A DNA stretch of 64,000 nucleotides from an uncultured Mucilaginibacter sp. (GTDB lineage Bacteria; Bacteroidota; Bacteroidia; Sphingobacteriales; Sphingobacteriaceae). Location: positions 1-64,000 of the forward strand of contig NZ_CAMLOV010000006.1 in NCBI RefSeq assembly GCF_946481715.1, given 5' to 3'. Below are positions 52,728 to 61,065 of the stretch, piece by piece. The notes beneath the pieces are model-generated. The model was given only the letters and a program-made list of their open reading frames with translations. It did not search any database and was not told the origin of the DNA. The position numbers and the translations under genes were made by a program. Numbering within the stretch: position 1 is the stretch's first letter; each line of letters begins with the position of its first letter.

Positions 52728-54428
52728 TTATATTTTATCCATCTCGCCTTTTACAAACTCAGCCAGCTCCTTTACGTAGCCTGCACTAAAATCGAACTTG
52801 ATACCGGCGGTTTCGTAGATCTCGGTAATGGTTTTGGTGTAGCCCAATTTTAGTGCATCCAGGTACTGCTGCAAGCCTTTCTCCGGGTTTTCTTTATAGT
52901 TTTTCCAAACCGCAATGGCGCCTAACTGTGCCATACCATATTCAATGTAATAAAAAGGCACCTCAAAAATGTGGAGCTGCTTTTGCCAAAGGTTTGCCAC
53001 TGCTTCGGGGTGGCCGCCCCAATCGGCAAAGCCTGCGCCAAATGGCTCGTATATCTTTAGCCAGGCTTCAGTACGCTCGGCATCAGTATGCCCCGGGTTC
53101 GTATATATCCAATGCTGAAATTGGTCTACCACAGCTACCCATGGCAGGGTTTTTAGTACATCAACCAACTGGTCGCGTTTGGCGCGTTTCAGGTCTTCCT
53201 CGTTATCAAAATAAACATCCCAGTTATCCATAGATATCAACTCCATCGACATAGATGCCAATTCGGCCACCTCGCTTGGGCAATGTTTAAAGTCGTTCAG
53301 TTCCAGGTCGGCAGTCAAAAAGGTATGCACCGCGTGCCCGCCTTCGTGTACCATAGTAGTAAGATCGCGGAAGGTGTTGGCCGAATTCATGAAAATAAAA
53401 GGTGCGCCAGTTTCTGATAGCGGGTAATTGTAACCGCCCGGTGCCTTGCCTTTGCGGCTTTCCACATCAAACAGGTTGTTATCCTTCATTATTTCGAGGC
53501 GCTCGCCCAGGTAACGGTTAATGTTGCTGAAACATTGGATAGATTTCTCCACCAGCTCGGCACCGCTATTGAACGGTTTTAGCGCCGGCCTGCCCGATGG
53601 GTCTACATCCATATCCCACGGCTTTAAAGTATCAACGCCCAACAGTTCCCGGCGCTTTTCAGCCTGCTCACGCAGGATCGGTACAATTTCGGTTTCGATA
53701 GCGGCGTGGAAAGCATAACAATCTTGAGGCGTGTAATCAAAACGCCCAAGCGCCTGGAACATATAATCGCGGAAGTTCTCAAAACCGGCGTTAAGCGCTA
53801 CCTTATGGCGCAGGGCACGCAGGTGGTCGAACAAGGTATCAAGCACGGTTTTATCCTGCAAGCGGCGGGCGGTTATCTTTTCCCAAACTTCCTGGCGCTT
53901 GGCGCGGTCGGTACCTTTTAAAAATACCGAGGCTTGCTCCAGCGTGTATTCCTTCTCATCAATATGCACCGACATAGCGCCGGTGATGCTCTGGTATTTC
54001 TGTTGCTCTACCTGTATCTCGGTTTGCAGCGGTATATTTTCCTCGCGGAAAAGCTCCAGCGATTTTTTCACCGCGCGCAGCATTATATAGAATTTCTCTT
54101 CGCTCAGCTCGCCAACATAATTGCTGTTTACCAGTTTTTTGTTCAGCTCGTTATTATAGGGTGCGGTTTTGGGCTCAATTTCCGTAGCAAAGTACTGGAA
54201 GCTTTCCAGCAGATCGGGGTTCGTAGTATCGCAGGTCATGCGGATGTAGCGCCATGCAAAATCCTCTTCCAGAGCGGCTTGCAGCTCGCTGCTATCTTTT
54301 AGCCATTGTTCTAATTCGCCAACCGAATTGATGGGGCGGTTTGTTAATTCCTGGTAAATAGGTTCAAGCGTATCCCATTTAATTTCGAGATCGGCCGGGA
54401 TGTATGTTCTTGTTTTTTTGTGAATCAT
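52728..54428 (-). CDS. M3-family oligoendopeptidase
   Basis: A 566-residue zinc peptidase (PepF/thimet type). The metal site is VHEGGHAVHTF at about residue 360, with a downstream Glu in ASMSMELISMDNW. It cuts short peptides in the cytoplasm. I start at 54428 (MIHKKTRTYIPADL); the frame goes on up to 54509 but those 27 residues are not like the family. Confidence 0.93.
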   Translation of the reverse strand: MIHKKTRTYIPADLEIKWDTLEPIYQELTNRPINSVGELEQWLKDSSELQAALEEDFAWRYIRMTCDTTNPDLLESFQYFATEIEPKTAPYNNELNKKLVNSNYVGELSEEKFYIMLRAVKKSLELFREENIPLQTEIQVEQQKYQSITGAMSVHIDEKEYTLEQASVFLKGTDRAKRQEVWEKITARRLQDKTVLDTLFDHLRALRHKVALNAGFENFRDYMFQALGRFDYTPQDCYAFHAAIETEIVPILREQAEKRRELLGVDTLKPWDMDVDPSGRPALKPFNSGAELVEKSIQCFSNINRYLGERLEIMKDNNLFDVESRKGKAPGGYNYPLSETGAPFIFMNSANTFRDLTTMVHEGGHAVHTFLTADLELNDFKHCPSEVAELASMSMELISMDNWDVYFDNEEDLKRAKRDQLVDVLKTLPWVAVVDQFQHWIYTNPGHTDAERTEAWLKIYEPFGAGFADWGGHPEAVANLWQKQLHIFEVPFYYIEYGMAQLGAIAVWKNYKENPEKGLQQYLDALKLGYTKTITEIYETAGIKFDFSAGYVKELAEFVKGEMDKI

Positions 54429-54579
54429 GGTATAATTGAATGCGCGGATATGCACTTGTGCAAATATGCAGATTAGTGTGGAAAGTCGGAAAGATTGAAT
54501 ATCTACCAAAGGTAAAATATCGAATTACTTACCCCTTTGTTGCGTAAAGCAATGGCCTCATTTCAAAAACATTACTTTA

Positions 54580-54981
54580 CTAAATTTTCTTTGGCTTGAT
54601 GAATAGCGCCGATACCAGACTTATTATAAAGCCGACCGCCACCATCATAAACCAATAAAAAACATACCCGATAATGGTTTTGTTATTGGCAAAAGCAGTA
54701 AAGATGGTTTCGTACACTAAAAATATAATACTCGCAATAGCAATTGCCGCTGTACTAAAGACTGCTCTTTTTATAAAAATCGCATTAAGTTTGGCTAAAT
54801 ATTTATTTAACAATTGTGTCCCCAGAATAGTAAGAATAAACACCAGTAATAACGAATTACCTTGGTTGTAACCGTGTGTAAAGGGAGCCAGATTAATGAC
54901 TATCAGGGAAATCCCACCAAAAACACCAGTGAGAATGGCAATTTTAAACGGATCGTAATTTGAAGATAAGGTTTGCGGCAT
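54580..54981 (-). CDS. four-segment membrane protein
   Basis: A 133-residue protein with four membrane segments (about 14-32, 42-60, 72-92, 104-126) and a KPKKI end. No family recognised; it might be a small DUF-type membrane protein. It lies between the M3 peptidase and an oxidoreductase, all on the minus strand. Confidence 0.65.
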   Translation of the reverse strand: MPQTLSSNYDPFKIAILTGVFGGISLIVINLAPFTHGYNQGNSLLLVFILTILGTQLLNKYLAKLNAIFIKRAVFSTAAIAIASIIFLVYETIFTAFANNKTIIGYVFYWFMMVAVGFIISLVSALFIKPKKI

Positions 54982-55006
54982 AGCTTATTTGCCGCAATAT
55001 ACTTAT

Positions 55007-55936
55007 CTACTCCGCCTTATACAACGTCTCCGACATGTTTTTTATACCCTCTGTGTAAGGTGTGGGTTTAAAATTAAAAGCCTTCTCGAACTTACCCGAA
55101 TCGAATATATAATCACGGTCGTATTGGTAATACATTTCTACCGTGCCGGCCACTACTTTCATAAACCTGCCTATCACCCAAAGCATCCATTTCTTCAGGC
55201 TAAAGTAGCTTGCTTTTGTGTTGTAGATACCCGCCGCCATTTCTATAAACTGTTTACCGGTAAGCGCGGGTGCAGTTGGCAGGTGCCATATTTGGTTATC
55301 GCTCTCTGGGTTTTGGCCAAGCAGATACATCGCTTTGCCGGCATCGTCAATATAAATAAAGCAGTGCTTTTTGTTGGCATCGCCTATCCATTGCGCCATT
55401 TCTTTTTTGGCGTATTTGGCCAGCACCATCATATCAAAAAAACTGTTTGTGCTGTCGGTGCCATAAAAATCGGGGGCACGGGCTATGCTGGCTTGTAGAA
55501 TACCTGCCTTCACCTCATTCATAATGGCATTGGCAACACCTACGCGCACTTTGCCCTTTTCGCTGATAGGGTTGTAGGAGGTATCTTCTTTCATGGGGCC
55601 ATTTACCAGGCCATACATGTAAACATTATCAAAAAAGATGAGCCGGGCATTGTTCTCTTTGGCAACCGCTATTACATTTTTAATGATAACCGGCCATTGT
55701 TCTTTCCAAACTTCAGCATCGTACACAATACCTGCGCAGAGGTAAATAATAGTTGAGCCTTTCGCCGCTTCGCGCAACTCATCCAATTTCAATAGATCGG
55801 CTTTTTTCCAGGTGGTGTTTTTGCCGGGTTTTATCTCGCGCCTGCTTATTAGGCGGATGGTTTGGTTATGGTTTTCTAACTCGCGGGTTAATGCATTGGC
55901 TACCGGTCCGCCTGCTCCTAATATGGTGTGTATCAT
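55007..55936 (-). CDS. NAD(P)-binding atypical SDR/epimerase
   Basis: A 309-residue protein with an N-terminal NAD(P) site (HTILGAGGPVANALTREL), then NNARLIFFDNVYMYG in place of the usual Ser-Tyr pair, and IARAPDFYGTD. It is an epimerase/dehydratase-like atypical SDR; substrate unknown. Start at 55936. A promoter is at 55962-55988. Confidence 0.85.
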   Translation of the reverse strand: MIHTILGAGGPVANALTRELENHNQTIRLISRREIKPGKNTTWKKADLLKLDELREAAKGSTIIYLCAGIVYDAEVWKEQWPVIIKNVIAVAKENNARLIFFDNVYMYGLVNGPMKEDTSYNPISEKGKVRVGVANAIMNEVKAGILQASIARAPDFYGTDSTNSFFDMMVLAKYAKKEMAQWIGDANKKHCFIYIDDAGKAMYLLGQNPESDNQIWHLPTAPALTGKQFIEMAAGIYNTKASYFSLKKWMLWVIGRFMKVVAGTVEMYYQYDRDYIFDSGKFEKAFNFKPTPYTEGIKNMSETLYKAE

Positions 55937-55961
55937 GCTTTTGTTATTTCCAAGTATGATA

Positions 55962-55988
55962 CAAATGTAGAGCAACGGTGTTACTCAA
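55962..55988 (-). promoter_or_regulatory. promoter of the SDR gene
   Basis: On the minus strand TTG (55986-55988) and a perfect TACATTTG (55962-55969), 16 bases apart. Confidence 0.45.
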
Positions 55989-56015
55989 AGCGTTAACAAA
56001 AGATAAGGATTTGGG

Positions 56016-56043
56016 AATTTCGAAATTCGGATTTTCGATTCGG
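56016..56043. repeat. 7-bp degenerate tandem array
   Basis: AATTTCG, AAATTCG, GATTTTC, GATTCGG between the SDR and Crp-type genes; less regular than the others. Confidence 0.45.
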
Positions 56044-56082
56044 ATTTGTTCCCGAGAGGTCTTGAGGCAGGTTATAGACAAT

Positions 56083-56694
56083 CTATTTATGCTCCACCAA
56101 TATCCTTTTCCGTATCCTCGATAGCGATACAGGCGTGATCCCTAAAAAATTGGCGATGTAGTGTTGAGGCATCCTGCGTAAAATATCGCGGCCGTTCTCC
56201 AGGAGTTTGAGGTAGCGTTCTTCGGGCGTTTGGGTAACAAAGGACAAAACCCGGTCTTCGTAACAAATGAGGTAATGCTCGGCTATCAATCTGCCAAAGC
56301 GTTCCATTTTGTAGGCCAGCATGGGGTTGTTTAGCATCACGTCCATGTTTTTCCTGCTGATGACGATGATCTGGCTGGGTTCCAACGCCTCAATATAATT
56401 AAGCGCCGGTTCGCCGGTGAGGAAGCTGGAGTAGCTACTTACATAGTCATTCTCAAAACTAAAGTAATTGGTAATATCCGCACCATCTTTAATATGATAA
56501 TAACGTACCGATCCCTTTAGCACAAAACCCACATGGGCGCATACTTTACCGGCTTCGGCAAAGTGCTGTTTCTTTTTAAAAGTTTGTAAGCTGATGTGCT
56601 GGATAAATACGATCCATTCAGCCTCGTTGAAAACCACATAGGGTTCCATGCCTTTGCGGAATGCTGCGAGTTGTGCCGATGTTAGCGCATCCAT
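56083..56694 (-). CDS. Crp/Fnr-family transcriptional regulator
   Basis: A 203-residue regulator. A cyclic-nucleotide-binding-like barrel covers about residues 20-115, with HFAEAGKVCAHVGFVLKGSVRYY. The C-terminal end has a helix-turn-helix (PQHYIANFLGITPVSLSRIRKRI). The effector is not known; many Bacteroidetes members lack cAMP contacts. It overlaps the end of the prenyltransferase gene by 13 bases, so the two are translated together. Confidence 0.9.
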   Translation of the reverse strand: MDALTSAQLAAFRKGMEPYVVFNEAEWIVFIQHISLQTFKKKQHFAEAGKVCAHVGFVLKGSVRYYHIKDGADITNYFSFENDYVSSYSSFLTGEPALNYIEALEPSQIIVISRKNMDVMLNNPMLAYKMERFGRLIAEHYLICYEDRVLSFVTQTPEERYLKLLENGRDILRRMPQHYIANFLGITPVSLSRIRKRILVEHK

Positions 56695-57536
56695 ACCCTA
56701 TCCATCAAAAAGAAGGCCGCAAAAACTACGCTGGCAATGCCATTGGTAGTCATAAAGGCGATGTTTACACGGCTTAGGTCGTTTGGCTTCACCAGCAGGT
56801 GCTGGTAAATAAGCATGGCGCAGAAAAAGGCGATACCGATATAATAAAGCAAGCCAACGTTGGAGGAAAATACAGGCATTGTAATAAATGCTGCTGAAAA
56901 CACATGCAGTACAGTAGAAAGCCTTAGCGCATTTACCTTGCCCAGCCAGGCGGGGATAGAGTGCAGGTTTTCATTCTTGTCAAAATCTTCGTCTTGCAAT
57001 GCGTATATAATATCAAACCCGCTTACCCAAAACAATACCGACAAAGAGAAGAAAATGGGCGTTAAATCGAATTGGCCAGTAACAACCAAATATGCCCCTA
57101 TAGGTGCCAATGATAAACCCAGGCCCAAAACCATGTGGCAAAGTGCAGTAAAACGTTTGGTAGCACTGTAGCCTAATACCACCAAAAGTGCAATTGGCGA
57201 TAAGTAAAAACACAGCGGGTTTATAAACCAGGTGGTTAAAATAAACAGTGCACAGTTTGTTAAGGTAAATGTAAGCGCAGCCGCCGGGCTAATCCTGCCT
57301 GCCGGGATATCGCGCTGTTTGGTGCGCGGGTTTTTGGCATCGATGTTCCTATCCAGGTAGCGGTTAAAGGCCATTGCCGAGTTGCGTGCAAACACCATGC
57401 AAAGCAGCATCATGGCCAGCTTTGGCCATTCGAACTTGTAGTCGGTAGTAGTCACAGCCAAAAAAAAGCCGATAAAGGCAAATGGCATAGCAAATATGGT
57501 ATGAGTAAAAGTTACTAGAGAAAGGTATTTTTTCAT
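56682..57536 (-). CDS. UbiA-family prenyltransferase (MqnP-like)
   Basis: A 284-residue membrane enzyme with eight or nine segments and two Asp-rich motifs: NRYLDRNIDAKNPRT and DIIYALQDEDFDKNENLHSIP. It adds a polyprenyl chain to an aromatic acid. The second motif resembles the UbiA-like subgroup that serves the futalosine route of menaquinone synthesis (MqnP), as I recall it. Bacteroidetes make menaquinone, not ubiquinone, which fits. Other mqn genes are not in the window. Confidence 0.88.
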   Translation of the reverse strand: MKKYLSLVTFTHTIFAMPFAFIGFFLAVTTTDYKFEWPKLAMMLLCMVFARNSAMAFNRYLDRNIDAKNPRTKQRDIPAGRISPAAALTFTLTNCALFILTTWFINPLCFYLSPIALLVVLGYSATKRFTALCHMVLGLGLSLAPIGAYLVVTGQFDLTPIFFSLSVLFWVSGFDIIYALQDEDFDKNENLHSIPAWLGKVNALRLSTVLHVFSAAFITMPVFSSNVGLLYYIGIAFFCAMLIYQHLLVKPNDLSRVNIAFMTTNGIASVVFAAFFLMDRVWMR

Positions 57537-57544
57537 TGTTATTT

Positions 57545-57628
57545 GAATGCCGAATATCGAATTTTAAACGCTGAATGATGAAGTTTCTTTTACTTCGCAA
57601 TTCTGAATTCGAAATTCGGTGTTCGATA
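57545..57628. repeat. inverted heptamer-array hairpin (copy C)
   Basis: GAATGCC, GAATATC, GAATTTT, AAACGCT, GAATGAT, GAAGTTT, then TTCGCAA, TTCTGAA, TTCGAAA, TTCGGTG, TTCGATA. Design as in copies A and B. Confidence 0.75.
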
Positions 57629-57637
57629 TTATCTTTT

Positions 57638-58270
57638 TTAACTCTTATAGTATTCCTCATCAAACGGCGGCGGCGTAAACTGGCGGTTTATACCATCTAT
57701 AAATTCCAACAGCCCGTCGCGGCCCAGCAGGGTTTCTGATGAGGTTACAAAATGCTGCGGTGCCTCTTCAAACGTGGACAGTATCGCTTTGCGGAATTTG
57801 GCAATGTTCTGGTCGGTCTTTATGCTGCTTTGCTTATCGGCTTTTGTAAATACCAGCACAAACGGCAAACCCTTTTCGCCAAGCCAGCTGCAAAACTCCA
57901 GGTCAATTTTTTGCGGTTCCAGGCGGCTGTCTATCAATACCATTACGCATTGCAGGCTTTCGCGCTTATCCAAATAGCTGCGGATAAATTTGTTCCAGTC
58001 TTCTTTCTTGCTTTTTGAAATTTTGGCATAGCCATACCCCGGCAAATCGACGATATACCACAATTCGTTCACCAAAAAATGATTAATCAGCTGGGTTTTA
58101 CCCGGTGTTTGCGATGTTTTTGCAAGCCCTTTTTTTTGCACCAGCATGTTTATCAAAGATGATTTCCCAACGTTGGAGCGCCCTATAAAAGCAAACTCCG
58201 GCTTAATAGGTATAGGCAACCTGGATATTTGGGTATTACTGCAAATAAAATCGGCCGATTTGATGATCAT
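57638..58270 (-). CDS. engB: ribosome-biogenesis GTPase EngB/YsxC
   Basis: A 210-residue GTPase needed for assembly of the large ribosomal subunit. G1 is GRSNVGKSSLI, G2 has TSQTPGKTQ, G3 is DLPGYGYAK, G4 is TKADK, G5 is TSSETLLG. Full length. It is divergent from the VOC gene; the space between them has the octamer arrays. Confidence 0.97.
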   Translation of the reverse strand: MIIKSADFICSNTQISRLPIPIKPEFAFIGRSNVGKSSLINMLVQKKGLAKTSQTPGKTQLINHFLVNELWYIVDLPGYGYAKISKSKKEDWNKFIRSYLDKRESLQCVMVLIDSRLEPQKIDLEFCSWLGEKGLPFVLVFTKADKQSSIKTDQNIAKFRKAILSTFEEAPQHFVTSSETLLGRDGLLEFIDGINRQFTPPPFDEEYYKS

Positions 58271-58291
58271 GCCGCAAAGGTAAGTTTATTT

Positions 58292-58323
58292 GTTGGAAGG
58301 TTAGAAGGTTGAAATGTTTGAAT
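58292..58323. repeat. 8-bp tandem array (GTTGGAAG type)
   Basis: GTTGGAAG, GTTAGAAG, GTTGAAAT, GTTTGAAT. It faces an array of the reverse-complement type at 58374-58407. Confidence 0.65.
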
Positions 58324-58373
58324 CGGCAAATTAAATGTTTAAACACGTAATTTTACTTACTCTCAACAAAACA

Positions 58374-58407
58374 AACCTTACAACCTTGTAACTTTACAAC
58401 CTTACAA
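58374..58407. repeat. 8-bp tandem array (AACCTTAC type)
   Basis: AACCTTAC, AACCTTGT, AACTTTAC, AACCTTAC. Read on the minus strand it is GTTGTAAG-type, that is the same family as the array at 58292 in the reverse orientation. It ends about ten bases before the VOC start codon. Confidence 0.7.
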
Positions 58408-58417
58408 CAACGAAGAC

Positions 58418-58906
58418 ATGAGCGATTATAAAATACCCGCACAAACGCGCATTGGGCATGTGCATTTAAAGGTAAGCGACATACAAAAGTCGCTGGCTTT
58501 TTATAGCGGTTTACTGGGTTTCGAGCTGGTAACCATGTACGGCGACCAGGCAGCCTTTATCTCCGCCGGCGGTTATCATCACCATATCGGGTTAAACACC
58601 TGGCATAGCAAGGGCGCTTCGCCCGCACCCGAATATGCACCGGGGCTGTACCATACCGCTATTTTATATCCTGAACGAAAAGACCTGGCGGCGATATTAC
58701 AAAGGCTGCTAGATGCCAAATACCCGCTAACGGGCGCATCAGACCATGGCGTGTCGGAAGCTTTATATTTAGACGACCCCGACGGCAATGGCGTAGAACT
58801 ATACTGGGACCGCCCAAAAGATAAATGGCCAACCGACGAACATGGCAATTTAACCATGTACACCCGCCGGTTGGACGTGGAAGGCTTGCTTGCGTTGCTG
58901 ACGTAA
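58418..58906 (+). CDS. VOC-family (glyoxalase-fold) dioxygenase-like protein
   Basis: A 162-residue VOC protein. HVHLKVSDIQKSLAFYSGLLGFELV starts the first beta-alpha-beta unit; YHTAILYPERKDL the second; YLDDPDGNGVELYWDRP holds the late metal-binding Glu. This looks like the catechol-2,3-dioxygenase-like group. Its reaction is unknown. Its stop directly abuts the stop of the convergent hydrolase. Confidence 0.88.
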   Translation: MSDYKIPAQTRIGHVHLKVSDIQKSLAFYSGLLGFELVTMYGDQAAFISAGGYHHHIGLNTWHSKGASPAPEYAPGLYHTAILYPERKDLAAILQRLLDAKYPLTGASDHGVSEALYLDDPDGNGVELYWDRPKDKWPTDEHGNLTMYTRRLDVEGLLALLT

Positions 58907-59815
58907 CTATTCGTTCAGCATATATTTTTCGATGCCGGGAGCTGGTTTCCACTCGTCTTTAGGTTCGTAATAATGCCATAACAAAGCAGATACCTTGCGG
59001 ATAAGCACATAGGCTTCGTTGTTGGGTGTCCAACTTTGGTCTTTATTGTTTTTGGTGATGACGGAGAAAACGTAATCGCCATGCGGGGCGTGTACTAAAA
59101 CCGTTTCCGACCGACTTTCATCGACCGCGCCCTGTTTACTAAGGCATTGTATGTAAGGGGGTATCTGCGAAAGCGCGGTGTTATCCCAATAAATGCGGTT
59201 AAGGGTGCGGCTCATGCGCTCGCTTGCTGCCGTGCTTACCACCTGGCCGTTGCGCACCATGGTAAACAGTTTGCACATTTCGTAAGGCGTAGTTACGCCC
59301 CAGCCATATATTTTGCGCATAGCTTCGCGGCCGGGCGTGCGCGAGTTTACCCGCATGCTTTTAAAGCCGTTTGCATCCAGCCAGTTATTGATATAGGTAC
59401 CTGTAACCAGTTTTTGCAGCCACAAGCTGGCGGTATTATCGCTCATGGTGATCATCAGCATGGTAACCTTGCTCAGCATAATGGTGTCCTTATCCTTAAA
59501 AGAGCCAAGGATATCCTCGCCCGCGTACAGCAGCGAATCTCGGTAGGCAAGTTTTTGGTTGTACTGCAGTTCGCCCTTTTCTATTTTATCCATCACACCG
59601 CTCAGGATGCTCACTTTAATCATACTGGCGGTAGGGAACAGTGTATCCTGGTTAATGGCCACGGTTTTGCCCGTTTTAAGGTTCTGCACGTAAATGCCCA
59701 CCTGACCGTTGAAGCCCTGTACAGCGGATTGCAATTGTTCGGTTAGCTTTTTATCGGTTTGGGCTAAGGCGGCGGTGGTGATGAAAAGGAAAATAGCGAG
59801 GAGAAGGTGTTTCAT
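58907..59815 (-). CDS. class A beta-lactamase-fold serine hydrolase
   Basis: A 302-residue exported protein (signal to about residue 19, ALAQ). It has the Ser-x-x-Lys motif (SMIK, 64-67) and SDN (125-127). In place of the KTG triad it has KQG (227-229), and the omega-loop Glu-x-x-x-Asn of true class A enzymes is not seen. So it is a serine hydrolase of that fold with doubtful activity on beta-lactams; a cell-wall peptidase-like role is possible. Confidence 0.82.
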   Translation of the reverse strand: MKHLLLAIFLFITTAALAQTDKKLTEQLQSAVQGFNGQVGIYVQNLKTGKTVAINQDTLFPTASMIKVSILSGVMDKIEKGELQYNQKLAYRDSLLYAGEDILGSFKDKDTIMLSKVTMLMITMSDNTASLWLQKLVTGTYINNWLDANGFKSMRVNSRTPGREAMRKIYGWGVTTPYEMCKLFTMVRNGQVVSTAASERMSRTLNRIYWDNTALSQIPPYIQCLSKQGAVDESRSETVLVHAPHGDYVFSVITKNNKDQSWTPNNEAYVLIRKVSALLWHYYEPKDEWKPAPGIEKYMLNE

Positions 59816-59867
59816 GGAGGGTTGGTTTTGATGGAAATAAAGTTATGAAATTTTTAATTACCGGCGA

Positions 59868-59971
59868 GTCGTTGCGAGCGATAGCGCGGCAACCGCCTGT
59901 AAGCATAGCCGCTTTGCAAATCCGCCCTGCTCGCCGAGGATTGCTTCTACGCTTCGCTTTCTCGCAACGAC
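59868..59971. repeat. REP/MITE-like palindromic element
   Basis: GTCGTTGCGAG (59868-59878) and CTCGCAACGAC (59961-59971) form perfect ends of a 104-base element. Open frame continues through it into lpxK, which would give a spurious 57-residue extension. Confidence 0.8.
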
Positions 59972-59998
59972 GCAATTTATTAGCTCCTCCCAAATCCC

Positions 59999-60006
59999 TA
60001 TCTTTG
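59999..60006 (+). promoter_or_regulatory. -7 element just before lpxK
   Basis: A perfect TATCTTTG, nine bases before the ATG at 60016. It places the start of transcription at or near the start codon and supports this start over the one at 59845. Confidence 0.5.
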
Positions 60007-60015
60007 CAGCTATCT

Positions 60016-61065
60016 ATGAAATACCTGCGCTGGCTTTTGTTGCCGTTTTCGATATTGTATGGCTTGGTAGTGGTGCTGCGCAACTGGTTTTATGATGCCG
60101 AGCTGTTTAAAAGCCAGGAATTTGATTTGCCCGTAATATCTGTAGGTAACCTGGAAGTAGGAGGCGCCGGCAAAAGCCCCATGACGGAGTATTTGGTACG
60201 CCTGCTAAAAACCGATTTTATACTAGCTACCCTAAGCCGCGGTTACGGCCGTAACACAAAAGGCTTTCTGACTGCATCTGCCACATCAACCGCCACCGAA
60301 ATTGGCGACGAGCCGGCACAGTTCAAGCATAAATTCCCGGATGTCACCGTGGCCGTTTGCGAGGACCGAGTTGCAGGTATCGAACAATTAAAAACATCTC
60401 ATAACCTCATTGTTTTGGACGATGCTTACCAGCACCGTGCCGTAAAACCCGGTTTCAGCATTTTGCTTTTCGATTATAACAAACTACCCGATCCGCATTT
60501 CGTGCTACCCGCGGGGAACCTGCGCGAGCCTTTTAGCGGCAAATGGCGTGCAGATATGATGGTGATAACCAAATGCCCGCCCACCCTCTCTGAAGAAGAG
60601 AAAACCAAATGCTATTACCGCGTAAACCCGAAAAGCTGGCAGCCGCTGTTTTTTACTTCGATAGATTATTTGCCTTTACAGGATATGCAAGGGCATGCCG
60701 TTGGCTATAAAGTTGATGCCGATACCACGGTTTTCCTGCTAACGGGTATTGCTAATGCGGCACCGCTGGCTAATCATATAAAAACCGCCACTGCTAATAT
60801 CATCCACCATAATTATCCCGACCATCACCAGTTTACCTTAAAAAATATCGCTAAACTTGCTGCTGAGTTTTCTGCTTGCAAAGCACAAAAAAAAGTAATT
60901 ATCACAACAGAAAAGGATGCGCAGCGTTTAGGGGTACACGAGTTGATGGCGGGCGTGTCGCGCTTGTTTGTTTTGGTAATACCGATAGGCATCCGGTTTT
61001 TAAGCGGTACGCAAGAGAGCTTCGATAAATTAGTAACAGATTATGTTAGAAAGTATACAGAATAG
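60016..61065 (+). CDS. lpxK: tetraacyldisaccharide 4'-kinase
   Basis: A 349-residue membrane-bound kinase that phosphorylates the lipid A precursor at the 4' position. Motifs: one N-terminal membrane segment, [21 protein letters not shown] (P-loop-like), [42 protein letters not shown], and the late [11 protein letters not shown] start at 60016 as the upstream part is repeat DNA. It overlaps punA by 23 bases. Confidence 0.93.
   Translation: MKYLRWLLLPFSILYGLVVVLRNWFYDAELFKSQEFDLPVISVGNLEVGGAGKSPMTEYLVRLLKTDFILATLSRGYGRNTKGFLTASATSTATEIGDEPAQFKHKFPDVTVAVCEDRVAGIEQLKTSHNLIVLDDAYQHRAVKPGFSILLFDYNKLPDPHFVLPAGNLREPFSGKWRADMMVITKCPPTLSEEEKTKCYYRVNPKSWQPLFFTSIDYLPLQDMQGHAVGYKVDADTTVFLLTGIANAAPLANHIKTATANIIHHNYPDHHQFTLKNIAKLAAEFSACKAQKKVIITTEKDAQRLGVHELMAGVSRLFVLVIPIGIRFLSGTQESFDKLVTDYVRKYTE

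Noticed and set aside
58907..59815. Antibiotic-resistance beta-lactamase
   Set aside because: Key motifs are altered (KQG, no omega-loop Glu/Asn pair), so this label is not supported.
59845..60015. Longer N terminus of LpxK
   Set aside because: These 57 codons lie in a palindromic repeat, and a -7 element lies just before the ATG at 60016.
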